From Sva-07 sp963698435 (GTDB lineage Bacteria > Actinomycetota > Acidimicrobiia > Acidimicrobiales > Ilumatobacteraceae): a stretch of 64,000 nt of DNA. Under the pieces are notes generated by a model that was given only the letters and a program-made list of their open reading frames with translations, was not told the origin of the DNA and made no database searches. Within the stretch, counting starts at the first letter, position 1. The number at the start of each line of letters is the position of its first letter. Of this stretch, positions 7,383-15,575 are shown one piece after another. The position numbers and the translations under genes are program-made. The stretch covers positions 124,001 through 188,000 of the forward strand of contig CAVOQV010000008.1 in assembly GCA_963698435.1 (NCBI GenBank), in the 5' to 3' direction.

Positions 7383-8087
7383 TTACGGAGGGCCGTCTTC
7401 GGGCCCGCTCACGGGCTCGCCGACCGGGATCAGGTACAGCACTGCCTGACCGGGCGGAAGTGCGAGCAGGCGTGCAACGGCCGCCGGATCGAAGCCGCCG
7501 ACCGGAACCGCGGCCAGCCCGAGCGCGGTCGCCTGCAGCAGGATGTTCTGTGCCGCATGGCCGGCCTCACGGTTCACCAGGTCCGCGGCCACCGCGCCGT
7601 ACTCCTGCTCGGTTCGAGCCGGATCAGCCGCGACGACCACGACGAGCGGTGCGTTGCCGACGAACTCCTGGTCGAAGGCAGCGTCGGACAACGCCCCCAG
7701 AGTCCTGATGTCTGCGCGCTGCTCCACCCGATGCCCGGCGGGCAGGTAGTGCATGAGTTCGGTTGCGGTGATCGCATACAGCTCCAGCGGGTACCGAGCC
7801 CCCGCCGAGGGTGCCGTCCGGTGGCCGTCGTCGTCCGTGATTCCCTGGCCGGCCCAGAGAAGTTGACCGATCTCGTCGAGCGTCAGCGGAGTGGTGGCGT
7901 ACTCGCGCACCGATCGTCGCTCGTTGAGCGCCTGCTCCAGTGAGAGCGTTCCGTTCAGATCCGGCGCTGGGAGTTCGACCACCGTCGAGTAGCGCTGGGT
8001 CTGCTGCAGGATCTCGCTGGGGGCCTCCGACGCGCATCCCGCCAACAGCGTCGCCACGATCACGAATGTTCGAAGAGCACTACCCAT
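7383..8087 (-). CDS. SagB/ThcOx-type nitroreductase-family lipoprotein
   Basis: The 234-residue protein starts with a lipoprotein signal (FVIVATLLAGC, Cys18) and continues with a nitroreductase-like FMN fold: ERRSVREYATTPLTLDEIGQLLWAGQG, RTAPSAGARYPLELY, and near the end QNILLQATALGLAAVPVGGF plus the IPVGEP finish. SagB-like oxidoreductases use FMN to oxidise azolines in peptide products, but stand-alone members like this have unknown substrates. No peptide precursor or cyclodehydratase lies nearby. The export signal makes it an unusual outward-facing member. It overlaps the upstream membrane-protein gene by 8 bp. Confidence 0.85.
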   Translation of the reverse strand: MGSALRTFVIVATLLAGCASEAPSEILQQTQRYSTVVELPAPDLNGTLSLEQALNERRSVREYATTPLTLDEIGQLLWAGQGITDDDGHRTAPSAGARYPLELYAITATELMHYLPAGHRVEQRADIRTLGALSDAAFDQEFVGNAPLVVVVAADPARTEQEYGAVAADLVNREAGHAAQNILLQATALGLAAVPVGGFDPAAVARLLALPPGQAVLYLIPVGEPVSGPEDGPP

Positions 8088-8733
8088 CCGATCGATCCCG
8101 TTCGGATGGTTGGACGTTCTCTCCGACCAGGACGAGCACTCGTCCGATCACGAAGAGGGTGATGGTCGGAATGAGCACGATCAGACCGACGACCGCGACG
8201 ACGAGACGATCGGTGTAGAGGAACAGCGTCGAGTCCGCATCGGCGACGAGGATGACGATGGCGATGATCCCGAGAGCCGTGAGGGCGCCACCAAGCGCGG
8301 AGGTGAGCCGACCGATCCGCACGACCCGGTAGCTGATCGGCGATGCGGACCTGTCTGCTGATCGGTCAACGTTCCTTCTCCTGATCGCCACGGCACCCGA
8401 GACGACCGCGATGATGGCGAGCACCGCAGCGATCGCCACGCGTTGGTTGACCGCTCCCGGGCAGCGAGAGGTACGCACGAGAGCTGACCGGACCTCCTCC
8501 TGCTCATCGAGGTCCTGGGCCCACCACTGCTCCCACCCCGACCGGTCGACGGCGCTGTCGAACACCGAACCGCAACTTCGGGTGGCGGCAACCTGAGCGT
8601 CGGTCACCTCGACCTGGACCAGGAGGACGGCTGCGAGAAGGACGAGCATCAGCGCTGCGGCGATCGCAGCGACCAGTCGGATCAGGCCAGCGCTGCGTTT
8701 GGCCTCCGACGAGGTGGTCGACTCCGCGTCCAT
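8080..8733 (-). CDS. Membrane protein of unknown function
   Basis: The 217-residue protein has four predicted hydrophobic segments: one near residues 18-40 (LVAAIAAALMLVLLAAVLLV), one after an extracytoplasmic loop with two Cys (VAIAAVLAIIAVVSGAVAI), and two near the C-terminus (ALTALGIIAIVILVA; LVVAVVGLIVLIPTITLFVI). The loop between segments 1 and 2 holds Cys residues that could form a disulfide. I do not recognise the family. It overlaps the nitroreductase-like lipoprotein gene, so the two probably work at the same membrane. ATG at 8733 is chosen because the first membrane segment then sits at a normal place. Confidence 0.65.
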   Translation of the reverse strand: MDAESTTSSEAKRSAGLIRLVAAIAAALMLVLLAAVLLVQVEVTDAQVAATRSCGSVFDSAVDRSGWEQWWAQDLDEQEEVRSALVRTSRCPGAVNQRVAIAAVLAIIAVVSGAVAIRRRNVDRSADRSASPISYRVVRIGRLTSALGGALTALGIIAIVILVADADSTLFLYTDRLVVAVVGLIVLIPTITLFVIGRVLVLVGENVQPSERDRSDG

Positions 8734-8835
8734 GCCTCCACGCTGCCCGGAACGGGCCCAGCAGCACAGGGCTCTTCGTCCAGATCTCGGGCGATGTCGA
8801 AGTGCTGTGGTCGCTTCAGATACTGGCACGGAGCG

Positions 8836-8967
8836 ATGCGAACCCGCCTCGGTCGCTGCGCCCTCGCTGCCGAGATCGAACGAGTCCGCTCCGACGAGGA
8901 CTTCACCGCACGCGCCAAGAAGCTGCTGGAGCGCGACCGGGAGATCCTCGACCGCCTCGCCAAGTGA
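8836..8967 (+). pseudogene. Antitoxin C-terminal remnant (Doc/Fic system)
   Basis: The frame ending in TGA at 8965-8967 reads AAEIERVRSDEDFTARAKKL and then a charged helix ending EILDRLAK. This is the usual C-terminal half of small antitoxins that precede Doc/Fic toxins. The N-terminal DNA-binding part is missing: upstream codons give a Cys/Arg-rich stretch with no ribbon-helix-helix pattern. The next frame begins with GTG at 8964, a 4-bp overlap (GTGA) typical of a real toxin-antitoxin pair. Likely a decayed remnant. Confidence 0.5.
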
Positions 8968-9152
8968 CCCGCCATCTCAGCCTCGCTGAGTTCTGGTACC
9001 TCGCCGAGCACGTCACCGGCATCAAGGCAGCAACGCTCATCGAGGCCAGTCGCGTCGAGCTCGCTGACTCCGCGCTGCACGCACCGCAGGCCGGCTTCGG
9101 CGACACCGACTTCTCCCCCGACGTGTACGACAAGGCCGCGGTGGAGTGCCTC
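8964..9152 (+). pseudogene. Doc/Fic-family toxin, N-terminal remnant
   Basis: From GTG 8964 the frame encodes HLSLAEFWYLAEHVTGIKAA, then ASRVELADSALHAPQAGFGD, then FSPDVYDKAAVECL. This is the N-terminal half of death-on-curing toxins. The family motif HPFxDGNKR that follows is absent: homology stops at about 9150, where a malic-enzyme fragment on the other strand begins. The open frame runs to 9365 but is low-complexity there. The toxin is therefore truncated and inactive. Confidence 0.65.
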
Positions 9153-9290
9153 GGCGCGCAGCGTCGGGTTCGACAGCGGAAGCACGATCGGTCGCCCGAC
9201 CTGCGCTGCCTGAGCCGTGATGATCGCTTCGGTGAAGACTCGGGGCTGCCCGGTGACGCCGACGAGAGCGTGCGGCCCGACCCGGCTGAC
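9150..9290 (-). pseudogene. Malic enzyme internal fragment
   Basis: Read on the minus strand from about 9290 to 9150, the sequence encodes RVGPHALVGVTGQPRVFTEA, a short linker, then RPIVLPLSNPTLRAEA. This is the segment of NAD(P)-dependent malic enzymes near the end of the nucleotide-binding domain (VLIGxSxxxGxFTEExVRxM, then RPIIFPLSNPT). Nothing before or after on this strand resembles the rest of the enzyme, so only about 45 codons survive. The fragment joins the Doc remnant at about 9150, marking a deletion or recombination junction. Confidence 0.65.
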
Positions 9291-9423
9291 CCTCAACCTA
9301 TGGTGCCGATCGAGCGGAGGACGGCGTCGAGCCCGAGCTCGCGCCCTAGGATCCGTGTCCCGTGATCGTCCTGTCCTGTCCATCAGCTCCGTCGTCGAGC
9401 CGCTCCAGCGCACGGGTGTTCGT

Positions 9424-10446
9424 GTGAGCGGCGCCGGCTCGTACCTCGTCGGCCTCGACAACGGCGGTACGGCGAACAAGTTCACGGTGATGGACCGCGA
9501 AGGGCACTTCCTGATCGACCGTCTGGTCGAGTTGCCGAGTCGCGTCACCGAAGGGCCGTCCGCTGCGATCGGCGCCCTCCGCGAGGCGTTCGAGGCGGCG
9601 ATCGAGTTGGCCGACGTCGACCCCCGGAGCGTGTTCGGGATCGGTCTCGACACACCGGGCCCGGCGACCGCCGACGGGGTGATCTCGTCGCGCGGCGGCA
9701 CCAACTTCGCTCACGAGGACTGGAAGGGCTTCGACTTCCGTGCGGCGCTCGAGGTCGAACTCGGCTTGCCGGTCGTCTACAGCAACGATGCCAACGCTGC
9801 CGCCCTGTACGCCCACCACGAGCACTTCGGGGCGATCGGCGCGGAACGATCGTCGGTCTCTGCGATCGTGGGGACCGGCCTCGGCGGCGGGGTGATCGAG
9901 AGCGGACGGATCGTGAAGGGCGCGGCCGGTATGGCGGGCGAACTCGGACACGTCCACATCCCGATGGACGGCCTGCTCGACGACGGGCAACCGACACCGA
10001 GGTGCAACTGCGGTTTCGTCGGTGACGCCGAGAGCGTTGCGTCGCTGACCGGTATCCGGAACAACCTCCTGCCCTACTGGTTGACGCGCTACCCCGATCA
10101 CGAACTCGCGGGCGTGAACCTGCTCGATGCCGCCAAGCAGGTGCGAGGCTTCGGCGAGCGAGGCGACGAGATGGCCCGTCACATCTTCGAGCAGCAGGCG
10201 ATGGCGCTCGGCCGTCTGTTCACGATCGCGGCCAACTTCACCGACCCGGACCTCTACTTGGTCGGCGGTGGCGTGATCGAGGCCGAGCCGTCGTTCCGCG
10301 ACTGGTTCCTCGAACGTGTCGAGGAGCACACGCAACTGCGCGACGAGCAGGGCAAGGTCGCATCGTTCGCGCTCGTGACCGACCTCGACATGGCCGGCGC
10401 TCGCGGGTCGGCGATCGCGGCGTTGGCGGTGTTGGGTCACCGCTGA
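9424..10446 (+). CDS. ROK-family sugar kinase / regulator-like protein
   Basis: The 340-residue protein has the ROK ATP/sugar-kinase fold: YLVGLDNGGTANKFTVMD near the N-terminus (phosphate 1 loop), GIGLDTPGPA, SNDANAAALYAHHEHFG with the catalytic Asp in NDAN, GTGLGGGVIESGRIVKGAAG (phosphate 2 loop) and GELGHVHIP. There is no N-terminal winged helix, so it is a kinase rather than a repressor. The zinc motif reads CNCGFVGDAES, with Asp where most ROK kinases have the third Cys. GTG at 9424 places the fold start correctly; the frame is open upstream over the remnants. Confidence 0.85.
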   Translation: MSGAGSYLVGLDNGGTANKFTVMDREGHFLIDRLVELPSRVTEGPSAAIGALREAFEAAIELADVDPRSVFGIGLDTPGPATADGVISSRGGTNFAHEDWKGFDFRAALEVELGLPVVYSNDANAAALYAHHEHFGAIGAERSSVSAIVGTGLGGGVIESGRIVKGAAGMAGELGHVHIPMDGLLDDGQPTPRCNCGFVGDAESVASLTGIRNNLLPYWLTRYPDHELAGVNLLDAAKQVRGFGERGDEMARHIFEQQAMALGRLFTIAANFTDPDLYLVGGGVIEAEPSFRDWFLERVEEHTQLRDEQGKVASFALVTDLDMAGARGSAIAALAVLGHR

Positions 10447-10516
10447 CCTGTTGCCGAGTCAGCCCATCCGCCACGGCACCGTCGCAACGTCGGCACCGAG
10501 GCCGGGAGGGCGCACC

Positions 10517-10558
10517 GAGCCTCGGTTCTCACCTCCGCCAAGAGAAGAACCGGGGCTC
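10517..10558 (+). terminator. Hairpin downstream of the ROK gene
   Basis: GAGCCTCGGTTCT pairs with AGAACCGGGGCTC (one T/G wobble) around a 16-nt loop, 71 bp after the ROK stop. A terminator is likely although no T-tract follows. The rest of 10447-10804 (about 250 bp) holds no gene; it must contain the promoter of the next gene. Confidence 0.5.
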
Positions 10559-10804
10559 AGGTGCGCCGGAGATCGGTCACAACCAGGAAACGCCGTACAT
10601 GTTCATTCCTTCGGTCGCGTGCCGGATCGGCTTGATTCAAGTCTCCGTCAGTTCGAGGGCGTTCGACACGGCTCGACACGACCGGGGAAGGTGAACGGGT
10701 CGAGGGATGCGGAGACCTTGTCCCCTGGTCACGTTCCGACGATTGCGCCATCGTGGAAGCGCAACGGATCTGACAGGAGCGGATCCGGCGACAGGAGGTG
10801 TGTG

Positions 10805-11599
10805 ATGAGTACGAAGCGCGTCGTGGCGCTCGTGATCGGCTGCGTGCTGATCATCCCGGCGCTCGGGATGCTCATCGGTGGCGGTGCGCTCGCGATCGCA
10901 TATGCAACACAGCGCGACGACGGCGGGTACTTCGACGTCACCGTCGACCGGTTGGAGTCACCGACCGTCGCCGTGACGGGGGAGGACGTGAAGTTCTCCG
11001 CCGAGCCCGGCTCACCCGACTGGGTGATCGACGCAATCGATCTCGACATCCGGCTCCGAGCGACCTCACTCGACCCGGATCGTGCGATCTTCATGGGCAT
11101 CGCCCGTCAGGACGATCTCGACGCCTATCTCGACGGCGTCGCGCACGACCGCGTCATCCGTGACGACGGCGAGTTTCCCGCGTACCGGAGGTCGCCCGGC
11201 GCGGACGAGATCGGTCCACCGGTCGAGCAGCGGTTCTGGGTGGAGAGCGCGACGGGTACCGGACAGCAGGAGCTCGTGTGGGAGGCCACCGGCGGCCGAT
11301 GGGCGGCGGTCGTGATGAACGCCGACGGCACGCCCGACGTCGCAGCAACGATGACGATCGGTGCACGGTCCGACATCGTGTTGCCGTTGGCGCTCGTACT
11401 CCTCGGCGTCGGCGTCGCGCTCACGGCCGCCGCGGTGGTCCTGATCGTCGTCGGCGCCTCCGGTGCCCGCCGCGAGCCGCCGATGAGCGGAGTCGTCGCC
11501 GGCGCTTCGTCTCCCGGCGGTGTTGCGCCACTGGTGCCCGGCGCTCCGCTCCCACCGCCGGTGGTGAGTTCGGGCGGGCCGGTCGATCGGCCGACATGA
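10805..11599 (+). CDS. Two-helix membrane protein, Pro-rich tail, unknown function
   Basis: The 264-residue protein has an N-terminal helix (VVALVIGCVLIIPALGMLIG, 6-25), an external domain of about 150 residues, a second helix around 193-222 (IVLPLALVLLGVGVALTAAA), and a short Pro/Gly-rich cytoplasmic tail. The external part resembles actinobacterial proteins with a beta-sandwich between two membrane helices, but I do not recognise a named family. GGAGG ends 5 nt before ATG 10805, the clearest ribosome-binding site in this part. Monocistronic by position. Confidence 0.7.
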   Translation: MSTKRVVALVIGCVLIIPALGMLIGGGALAIAYATQRDDGGYFDVTVDRLESPTVAVTGEDVKFSAEPGSPDWVIDAIDLDIRLRATSLDPDRAIFMGIARQDDLDAYLDGVAHDRVIRDDGEFPAYRRSPGADEIGPPVEQRFWVESATGTGQQELVWEATGGRWAAVVMNADGTPDVAATMTIGARSDIVLPLALVLLGVGVALTAAAVVLIVVGASGARREPPMSGVVAGASSPGGVAPLVPGAPLPPPVVSSGGPVDRPT

Positions 11600-11769
11600 G
11601 CGCCGACGTCGTGTAGAGGAGCCGAGGATGAACGACGACACCCGCACCCCGCGTTGGTGGCGCTCCTCGGCCCCGACGAGTACTTCATCGAGATGACGCC
11701 ATGCCGGGCGGGTCCCGTGCGCCGACCGTTCGTGGGGTCGGGGCGGCGGGAACCGCGTGGGCTCGGCGG

Positions 11770-11986
11770 ATGCGTGTCCTCCGGTACGAGATCCGCCACT
11801 GGCGCAACGGCTTGATCCTCGATCTCGCCGCTGCAGTCGGGGATCCGGTTCGGGTGTCGAACGAGGAGCGGCACGTTGCCGCGGCCTGGATCCTCACCGT
11901 CGGGGATGAGCTCGGGCCGACGACCGAGTTCCCCGGTCGCGCCGTCGGGTCGTCCGACGGCAAGACTGACGCACCGAGGAGGAGAC
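11770..11986 (+). pseudogene. Degraded actinobacterial conserved-protein gene (remnant)
   Basis: The stretch 11600-11986 has no intact gene. From 11770 one frame reads MRVLRYEIRHWRNGLILDLA and AVGDPVRVSNEE, which resembles a conserved actinobacterial membrane-protein domain beginning RYEVRRWRxGVIPDLAxAVxSPVRVS and later TWGRDELGTGEMWNSNS; here the later part survives only as DELGPTTEF. Just upstream a different frame (11652-11697) gives ALVALLGPDEYFIEMTP, a protein-like fragment I cannot place. Decayed coding DNA is the best reading. The last bases hold GAGGAGGAG, the ribosome-binding site of the next gene. Confidence 0.4.
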
Positions 11987-13525
11987 ATGAACGGTGCCGA
12001 GAGTCTGTTGCGCACGCTGGTGAAGTCCGGTGTGGAGGTGTGCTTCGCCAACCCGGGGACCTCGGAGATGCACTTCGTCTCCGCCGTCGATCGTGTCGAC
12101 GGGATGCGACCGGTGCTCGGCTTGTTCGAGGGGGTGGTGACCGGCATGGCCGACGGCTACGGCCGCATGGCCGGGCGGCCCGCGGCGACCCTGCTGCATC
12201 TGGGTCCCGGACTCGCGAACGGCCTCGCCAATCTGCACAACGCCCGGCGGGCGGCGACACCGATCGTCAACGTCGTCGGCGACCACGCCACCTACCACGC
12301 CCAGTACGACGCACCGCTGGCGTCCGACATCGTCGGCTTCGCTCGGCCCGTGTCGGGCTGGGTCCACTCGTCGACGAGCGCTGGCTCGGTCGCCGCCGAT
12401 GGTGCCCGGGCCGTTCGGGCCGCTCGCTCGGCCCCCGGCCAGATCGCGTCGTTGATCGTTCCTGCCGACGTCGCCTGGCTCGACGCCGGCCCTGCGGCGG
12501 ATCCGCTCTCGGTCGCCGAGCCGTCGCCGGTGTCGTCGGCCGCGGTCGGTGCGGCGGTCGAGGCAGTGCGGAACGGGAAGCGCACAGCGCTGTTGCTTCG
12601 TGGCGCCTCGCTGCGTGGCGATGGTCTCGTCGCTGCCGGTCGAGTCGCCGCTGCAACCGGTGCTCGGTTGTTCTGCGACACGTTCGCCCCGCGCCTCGAG
12701 CGCGGCGCGGGTCGAGTCGTCGTCGAACGCCTGCCCTATTTCGCCGAGCAGCTGGTCGAGACGCTGGCGCCGATCGAGCAGCTGATCCTCGTCGGATCGA
12801 CGCCGCCGGTCGCGTTCTTCGCCTATCCCGGCAAGCCGAGCTGGTGCTCACCCGAGGACGCCGAGATCCTGTATCTCGCTCAGCCGCACGAGGACGGCGT
12901 CGGTGCACTGACCGAGGTTGCGGAAGCCCTCGGGGCGGCGACTGCCGGAGCGGTCGCTCCCCTCCAGGTGCCCGACCACCCGACCGGATCGTTCGATCAG
13001 TTCACGATCGGGCAGGTGATCGCCCGCCTGCTGCCCGAGGGCGCGGTCGTGTCCGACGAGGCGGCGACCTCCGGGCTGGGCCCTGCGCTGGCATTGGCCA
13101 CCGCGGCACCGCACGACGTGCTGTCGCTGACCGGCGGAGCGATCGGCCAGGGCCTCCCGCTGGCCGCGGGCGCAGCCGTGGCGTGTCCGGATCGCAAGGT
13201 GGTGTGTCTGCACGGCGACGGTGGTGCGATGTACACGGTGCAGGCGCTGTGGACGATGGCGCGCGAGCAACTCGACGTCACGACGGTGATCTTCGCCAAC
13301 CGCTCCTACGGCATTCTCAACATCGAGCTGCAGCGAGTCGGTGCCGACAGCGGTCCGCAGGCGCTGTCGATGCTCGACATCGGCAACCCCGACCTCGACT
13401 GGGTGTCGCTGGCGACCGGAATGGGCGTCGAGGCCGCACGGGTCGATTCGATCGACGCGTTCCGAGATGCCTTCGCGTCGGCGATGTCGCACTCCGGTCC
13501 GCGGCTCATCGAAGCGGTGCTGTAG
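11987..13525 (+). CDS. Acetolactate-synthase-like ThDP enzyme
   Basis: The 512-residue protein has the three-domain ThDP decarboxylase layout: N-terminal domain with FANPGTSEMHFVSAVDRVDG and the catalytic Glu in VLGLFEGVVTGMADGYGRMA, a central domain, and the C-terminal ThDP domain with GDGGAMYTVQALWTMAREQL and NRSYGIL. The Mg/ThDP motif GDG...N is intact. It is a catabolic or benzoylformate-decarboxylase-like relative used for 2-oxoacids; no small regulatory subunit is nearby, so a role in branched-chain synthesis is unlikely. ATG 11987 is preceded by GAGGAGGAG. Confidence 0.85.
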   Translation: MNGAESLLRTLVKSGVEVCFANPGTSEMHFVSAVDRVDGMRPVLGLFEGVVTGMADGYGRMAGRPAATLLHLGPGLANGLANLHNARRAATPIVNVVGDHATYHAQYDAPLASDIVGFARPVSGWVHSSTSAGSVAADGARAVRAARSAPGQIASLIVPADVAWLDAGPAADPLSVAEPSPVSSAAVGAAVEAVRNGKRTALLLRGASLRGDGLVAAGRVAAATGARLFCDTFAPRLERGAGRVVVERLPYFAEQLVETLAPIEQLILVGSTPPVAFFAYPGKPSWCSPEDAEILYLAQPHEDGVGALTEVAEALGAATAGAVAPLQVPDHPTGSFDQFTIGQVIARLLPEGAVVSDEAATSGLGPALALATAAPHDVLSLTGGAIGQGLPLAAGAAVACPDRKVVCLHGDGGAMYTVQALWTMAREQLDVTTVIFANRSYGILNIELQRVGADSGPQALSMLDIGNPDLDWVSLATGMGVEAARVDSIDAFRDAFASAMSHSGPRLIEAVL

Positions 13526-13573
13526 CCCGACCCGGGACCTCCGCCGATGAGACGCATCGCCGGGGCGTGCGGC

Positions 13574-14228
13574 TCAGCGCGTGATGCGTCCGGTCTCGTG
13601 GGCCCAGATCGCGATCTCGACTCGGTTCCTCGCACCGAGCTTCGACATCAGGCTGGCGATGTGGGTCTTGACGGTGCTGAGGCTGATGTGGAGATCGGTC
13701 GCGATCTCTGCGTTGGTCCGGCCACGCGCGAGGGTGACGAGCACCTCCTCCTCGCGATCGGTGAGCGCATCGACCGGTTCGACCGGTCGACCGGCGGCGT
13801 TCGTCGCCGAGAACGTCTCCAGCAGCCGCACGGTGACGCTCGGCGCGATCAACGCGTCGCCGTTGGCCGCAGCGTCGATCGCCTGGACGAGGAGCTCTGG
13901 GCCGGCGTCCTTGAGCAGAAAGCCGCGGGCGCCCGCCTTCGAGCGCGCCGTGGACGTACTCGTCGAGGTCGAAGGTGGTGATGACGACCACGGCGAGCGG
14001 GTCGTCGACGTCGGGTCCGGCGAGGAGCCGCGTCGCCTCGATGCCGTCGAGTTCGGGCATGCGGATGTCGAACAGGCAGACGTCCGGTCGCAGGTGACGG
14101 GCCCGTTCCACGGCTTCGCGTCCGTTCGCGGCCTGGGCGACGACCTCGATCCCGGGCTGGGCGTCGAGGATCATCGACAGACCGGTTCGCACCAGATCCT
14201 GGTCGTCGGCGACGAGGACCCGGATCAT
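13574..14228 (-). pseudogene. NarL/LuxR-type response regulator (frameshifted)
   Basis: From ATG 14228 the frame encodes a receiver domain: RVLVADDQDLVRTGLSMILD, phospho-acceptor Asp54 in CLFDIRMPELDG, and VVITTFDLDEYVHGALE. Near 13937 the frame changes: the continuation (AGARGFLLKDAGPELLVQAI, then ALTDREEEVLVTLARGRTNA and a LuxR helix-turn-helix with STVKTHIASLMSKL) lies in the next frame and ends at 13574. One surplus base (655 = 3x218+1) restores a full 217-residue regulator. No slippery heptamer is visible. ATG overlaps the kinase stop (ATGA), so the pair is one operon. Confidence 0.85.
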
Positions 14229-15403
14229 GCGTGGACACCGGCCTTCGGCAACGTCGCGACCACGGTCCAGCCCCCGTCGGTGCTCGGACCGGAGGTCAAG
14301 GTGCCGCCGAGCAGTTTGGCCCGCTCGGTCATCCCGAGCAGGCCGTAGCCGGTCGTGTCGGAGGATGTCGCTGCCGGGCCGGACCCATCGTCCGACACGG
14401 TCAGCTCCACCCGGTCGTCGTGACCGACGACGCACACCGACACGCACGTGGCATCACGCGCATGGCGGAGTGCATTGGTGATCGACTCCTCCGCGATCCG
14501 ATAGAGGGCGGCGTCGACGAGCGGGCCGAGGTCGTCGAGGTCCCCCGACAGGTCGACGTCGATCCGCAGTGTGCCCGGAGCCCGGTCGGCAAGACGATGG
14601 AGGTCGGCGATGCCCTCCTGTGGTGTCCGCGACGCATCGTCGCTGCCACGCAGCGCGCCGACCATCGCTCGCATCTCCGCCAGGGTGCGCTTGGCGGTCT
14701 CCTCGATCACGGCGAGGGTTTCGACGGCCACCTCGGGGCGCTGTGCGGCGACCGCCTGCCCTGCCTGCGCCTGGACGGCGATCGCCGACACGTGATGGGC
14801 CACGGTGTCGTGCAGCTCGCGAGCGAGCTGCTCGCGCTCGCGCAACTTGACCTCTTCGAACTCGCGCTGGCGGAGTGCGCCGCGGGTGCGCACGGCGATA
14901 CCCACCGCAGCGGTGAAGGCGAGCACCATCAGCCCACCGATCGCCTCGCCGACCGTGCCGGGATCGGTGGTGATCCCGACGAGCCATGCGGCCAGCAGGA
15001 GGCCGACTCCGATGCCGGCGTCGCGCCCCGAGCCCCACCGGAACAGGCAGTACGGCATCACGAGCAGGAACGCCATCGAGTAGTAGCCCGCGGCCGGCTC
15101 ACCGTCGATCCACACCGCGATGCTCAAGACGTCGACCGCGGCGAAGGCGATGATCGTCATCGCCAGCGGGTGCTGGCGACGGGGGAACACCGTCGCCGCG
15201 ATGACGAACGACACGATCAGCGTGGGGACGGGCCACGGGACGTCGTCACGCGTCAGCATCTCGATCGTCGAGCCGACGACGATCGCGGCGGCCAGCACCC
15301 AGTCGCGCCACACCCGAGTGGGGGCACCGAGCACGCGAGGTTCGGCGAGCAGACTTCGGACGACGGACGGGACCACGGACGACAGCGTAGGGAACCGACC
15401 CAC
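14225..15403 (-). CDS. HisKA_3-type sensor histidine kinase
   Basis: The 392-residue protein has about five to six membrane segments in the first 170 residues, then a dimerisation/phospho-acceptor motif REQLARELHDTVAHHVSAIA with His198, and a GHL ATPase domain with IAEESITNALRHARDA (N box), VSDDGSG (G1) and GYGLLGMTERAKLLGG (G2). There is no separate sensor domain, so the signal is probably read in the membrane. It starts with GTG 15403 and is divergent from the MMPL transporter, which it likely controls through the adjacent regulator. Confidence 0.9.
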   Translation of the reverse strand: MGRFPTLSSVVPSVVRSLLAEPRVLGAPTRVWRDWVLAAAIVVGSTIEMLTRDDVPWPVPTLIVSFVIAATVFPRRQHPLAMTIIAFAAVDVLSIAVWIDGEPAAGYYSMAFLLVMPYCLFRWGSGRDAGIGVGLLLAAWLVGITTDPGTVGEAIGGLMVLAFTAAVGIAVRTRGALRQREFEEVKLREREQLARELHDTVAHHVSAIAVQAQAGQAVAAQRPEVAVETLAVIEETAKRTLAEMRAMVGALRGSDDASRTPQEGIADLHRLADRAPGTLRIDVDLSGDLDDLGPLVDAALYRIAEESITNALRHARDATCVSVCVVGHDDRVELTVSDDGSGPAATSSDTTGYGLLGMTERAKLLGGTLTSGPSTDGGWTVVATLPKAGVHA

Positions 15404-15575
15404 CCGTCCGGATCGGCCGAAAGGACGAGCGTTCCTCGGCCGATCGACCCCAGCGAACCAGCCGTTGCGCCGATGCGCGCGCCACCCAGCTCGCCGTCAC
15501 CATGGCCGACGTCCACGAATCCCCTCGTCGATCGGCGTGACCGTCGCCGCCGACGATCGCTGAAGGAGCCACACC

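Noticed and set aside
8682..9704. 340-residue minus-strand protein spanning the relic region
   Set aside because: Only about 45 residues look like malic enzyme; the rest overlaps the ROK kinase start and the relics without homology.
10447..10804. Small gene in the gap after the ROK kinase
   Set aside because: No frame with a ribosome-binding site or family motif; only a hairpin and presumed promoter are seen.
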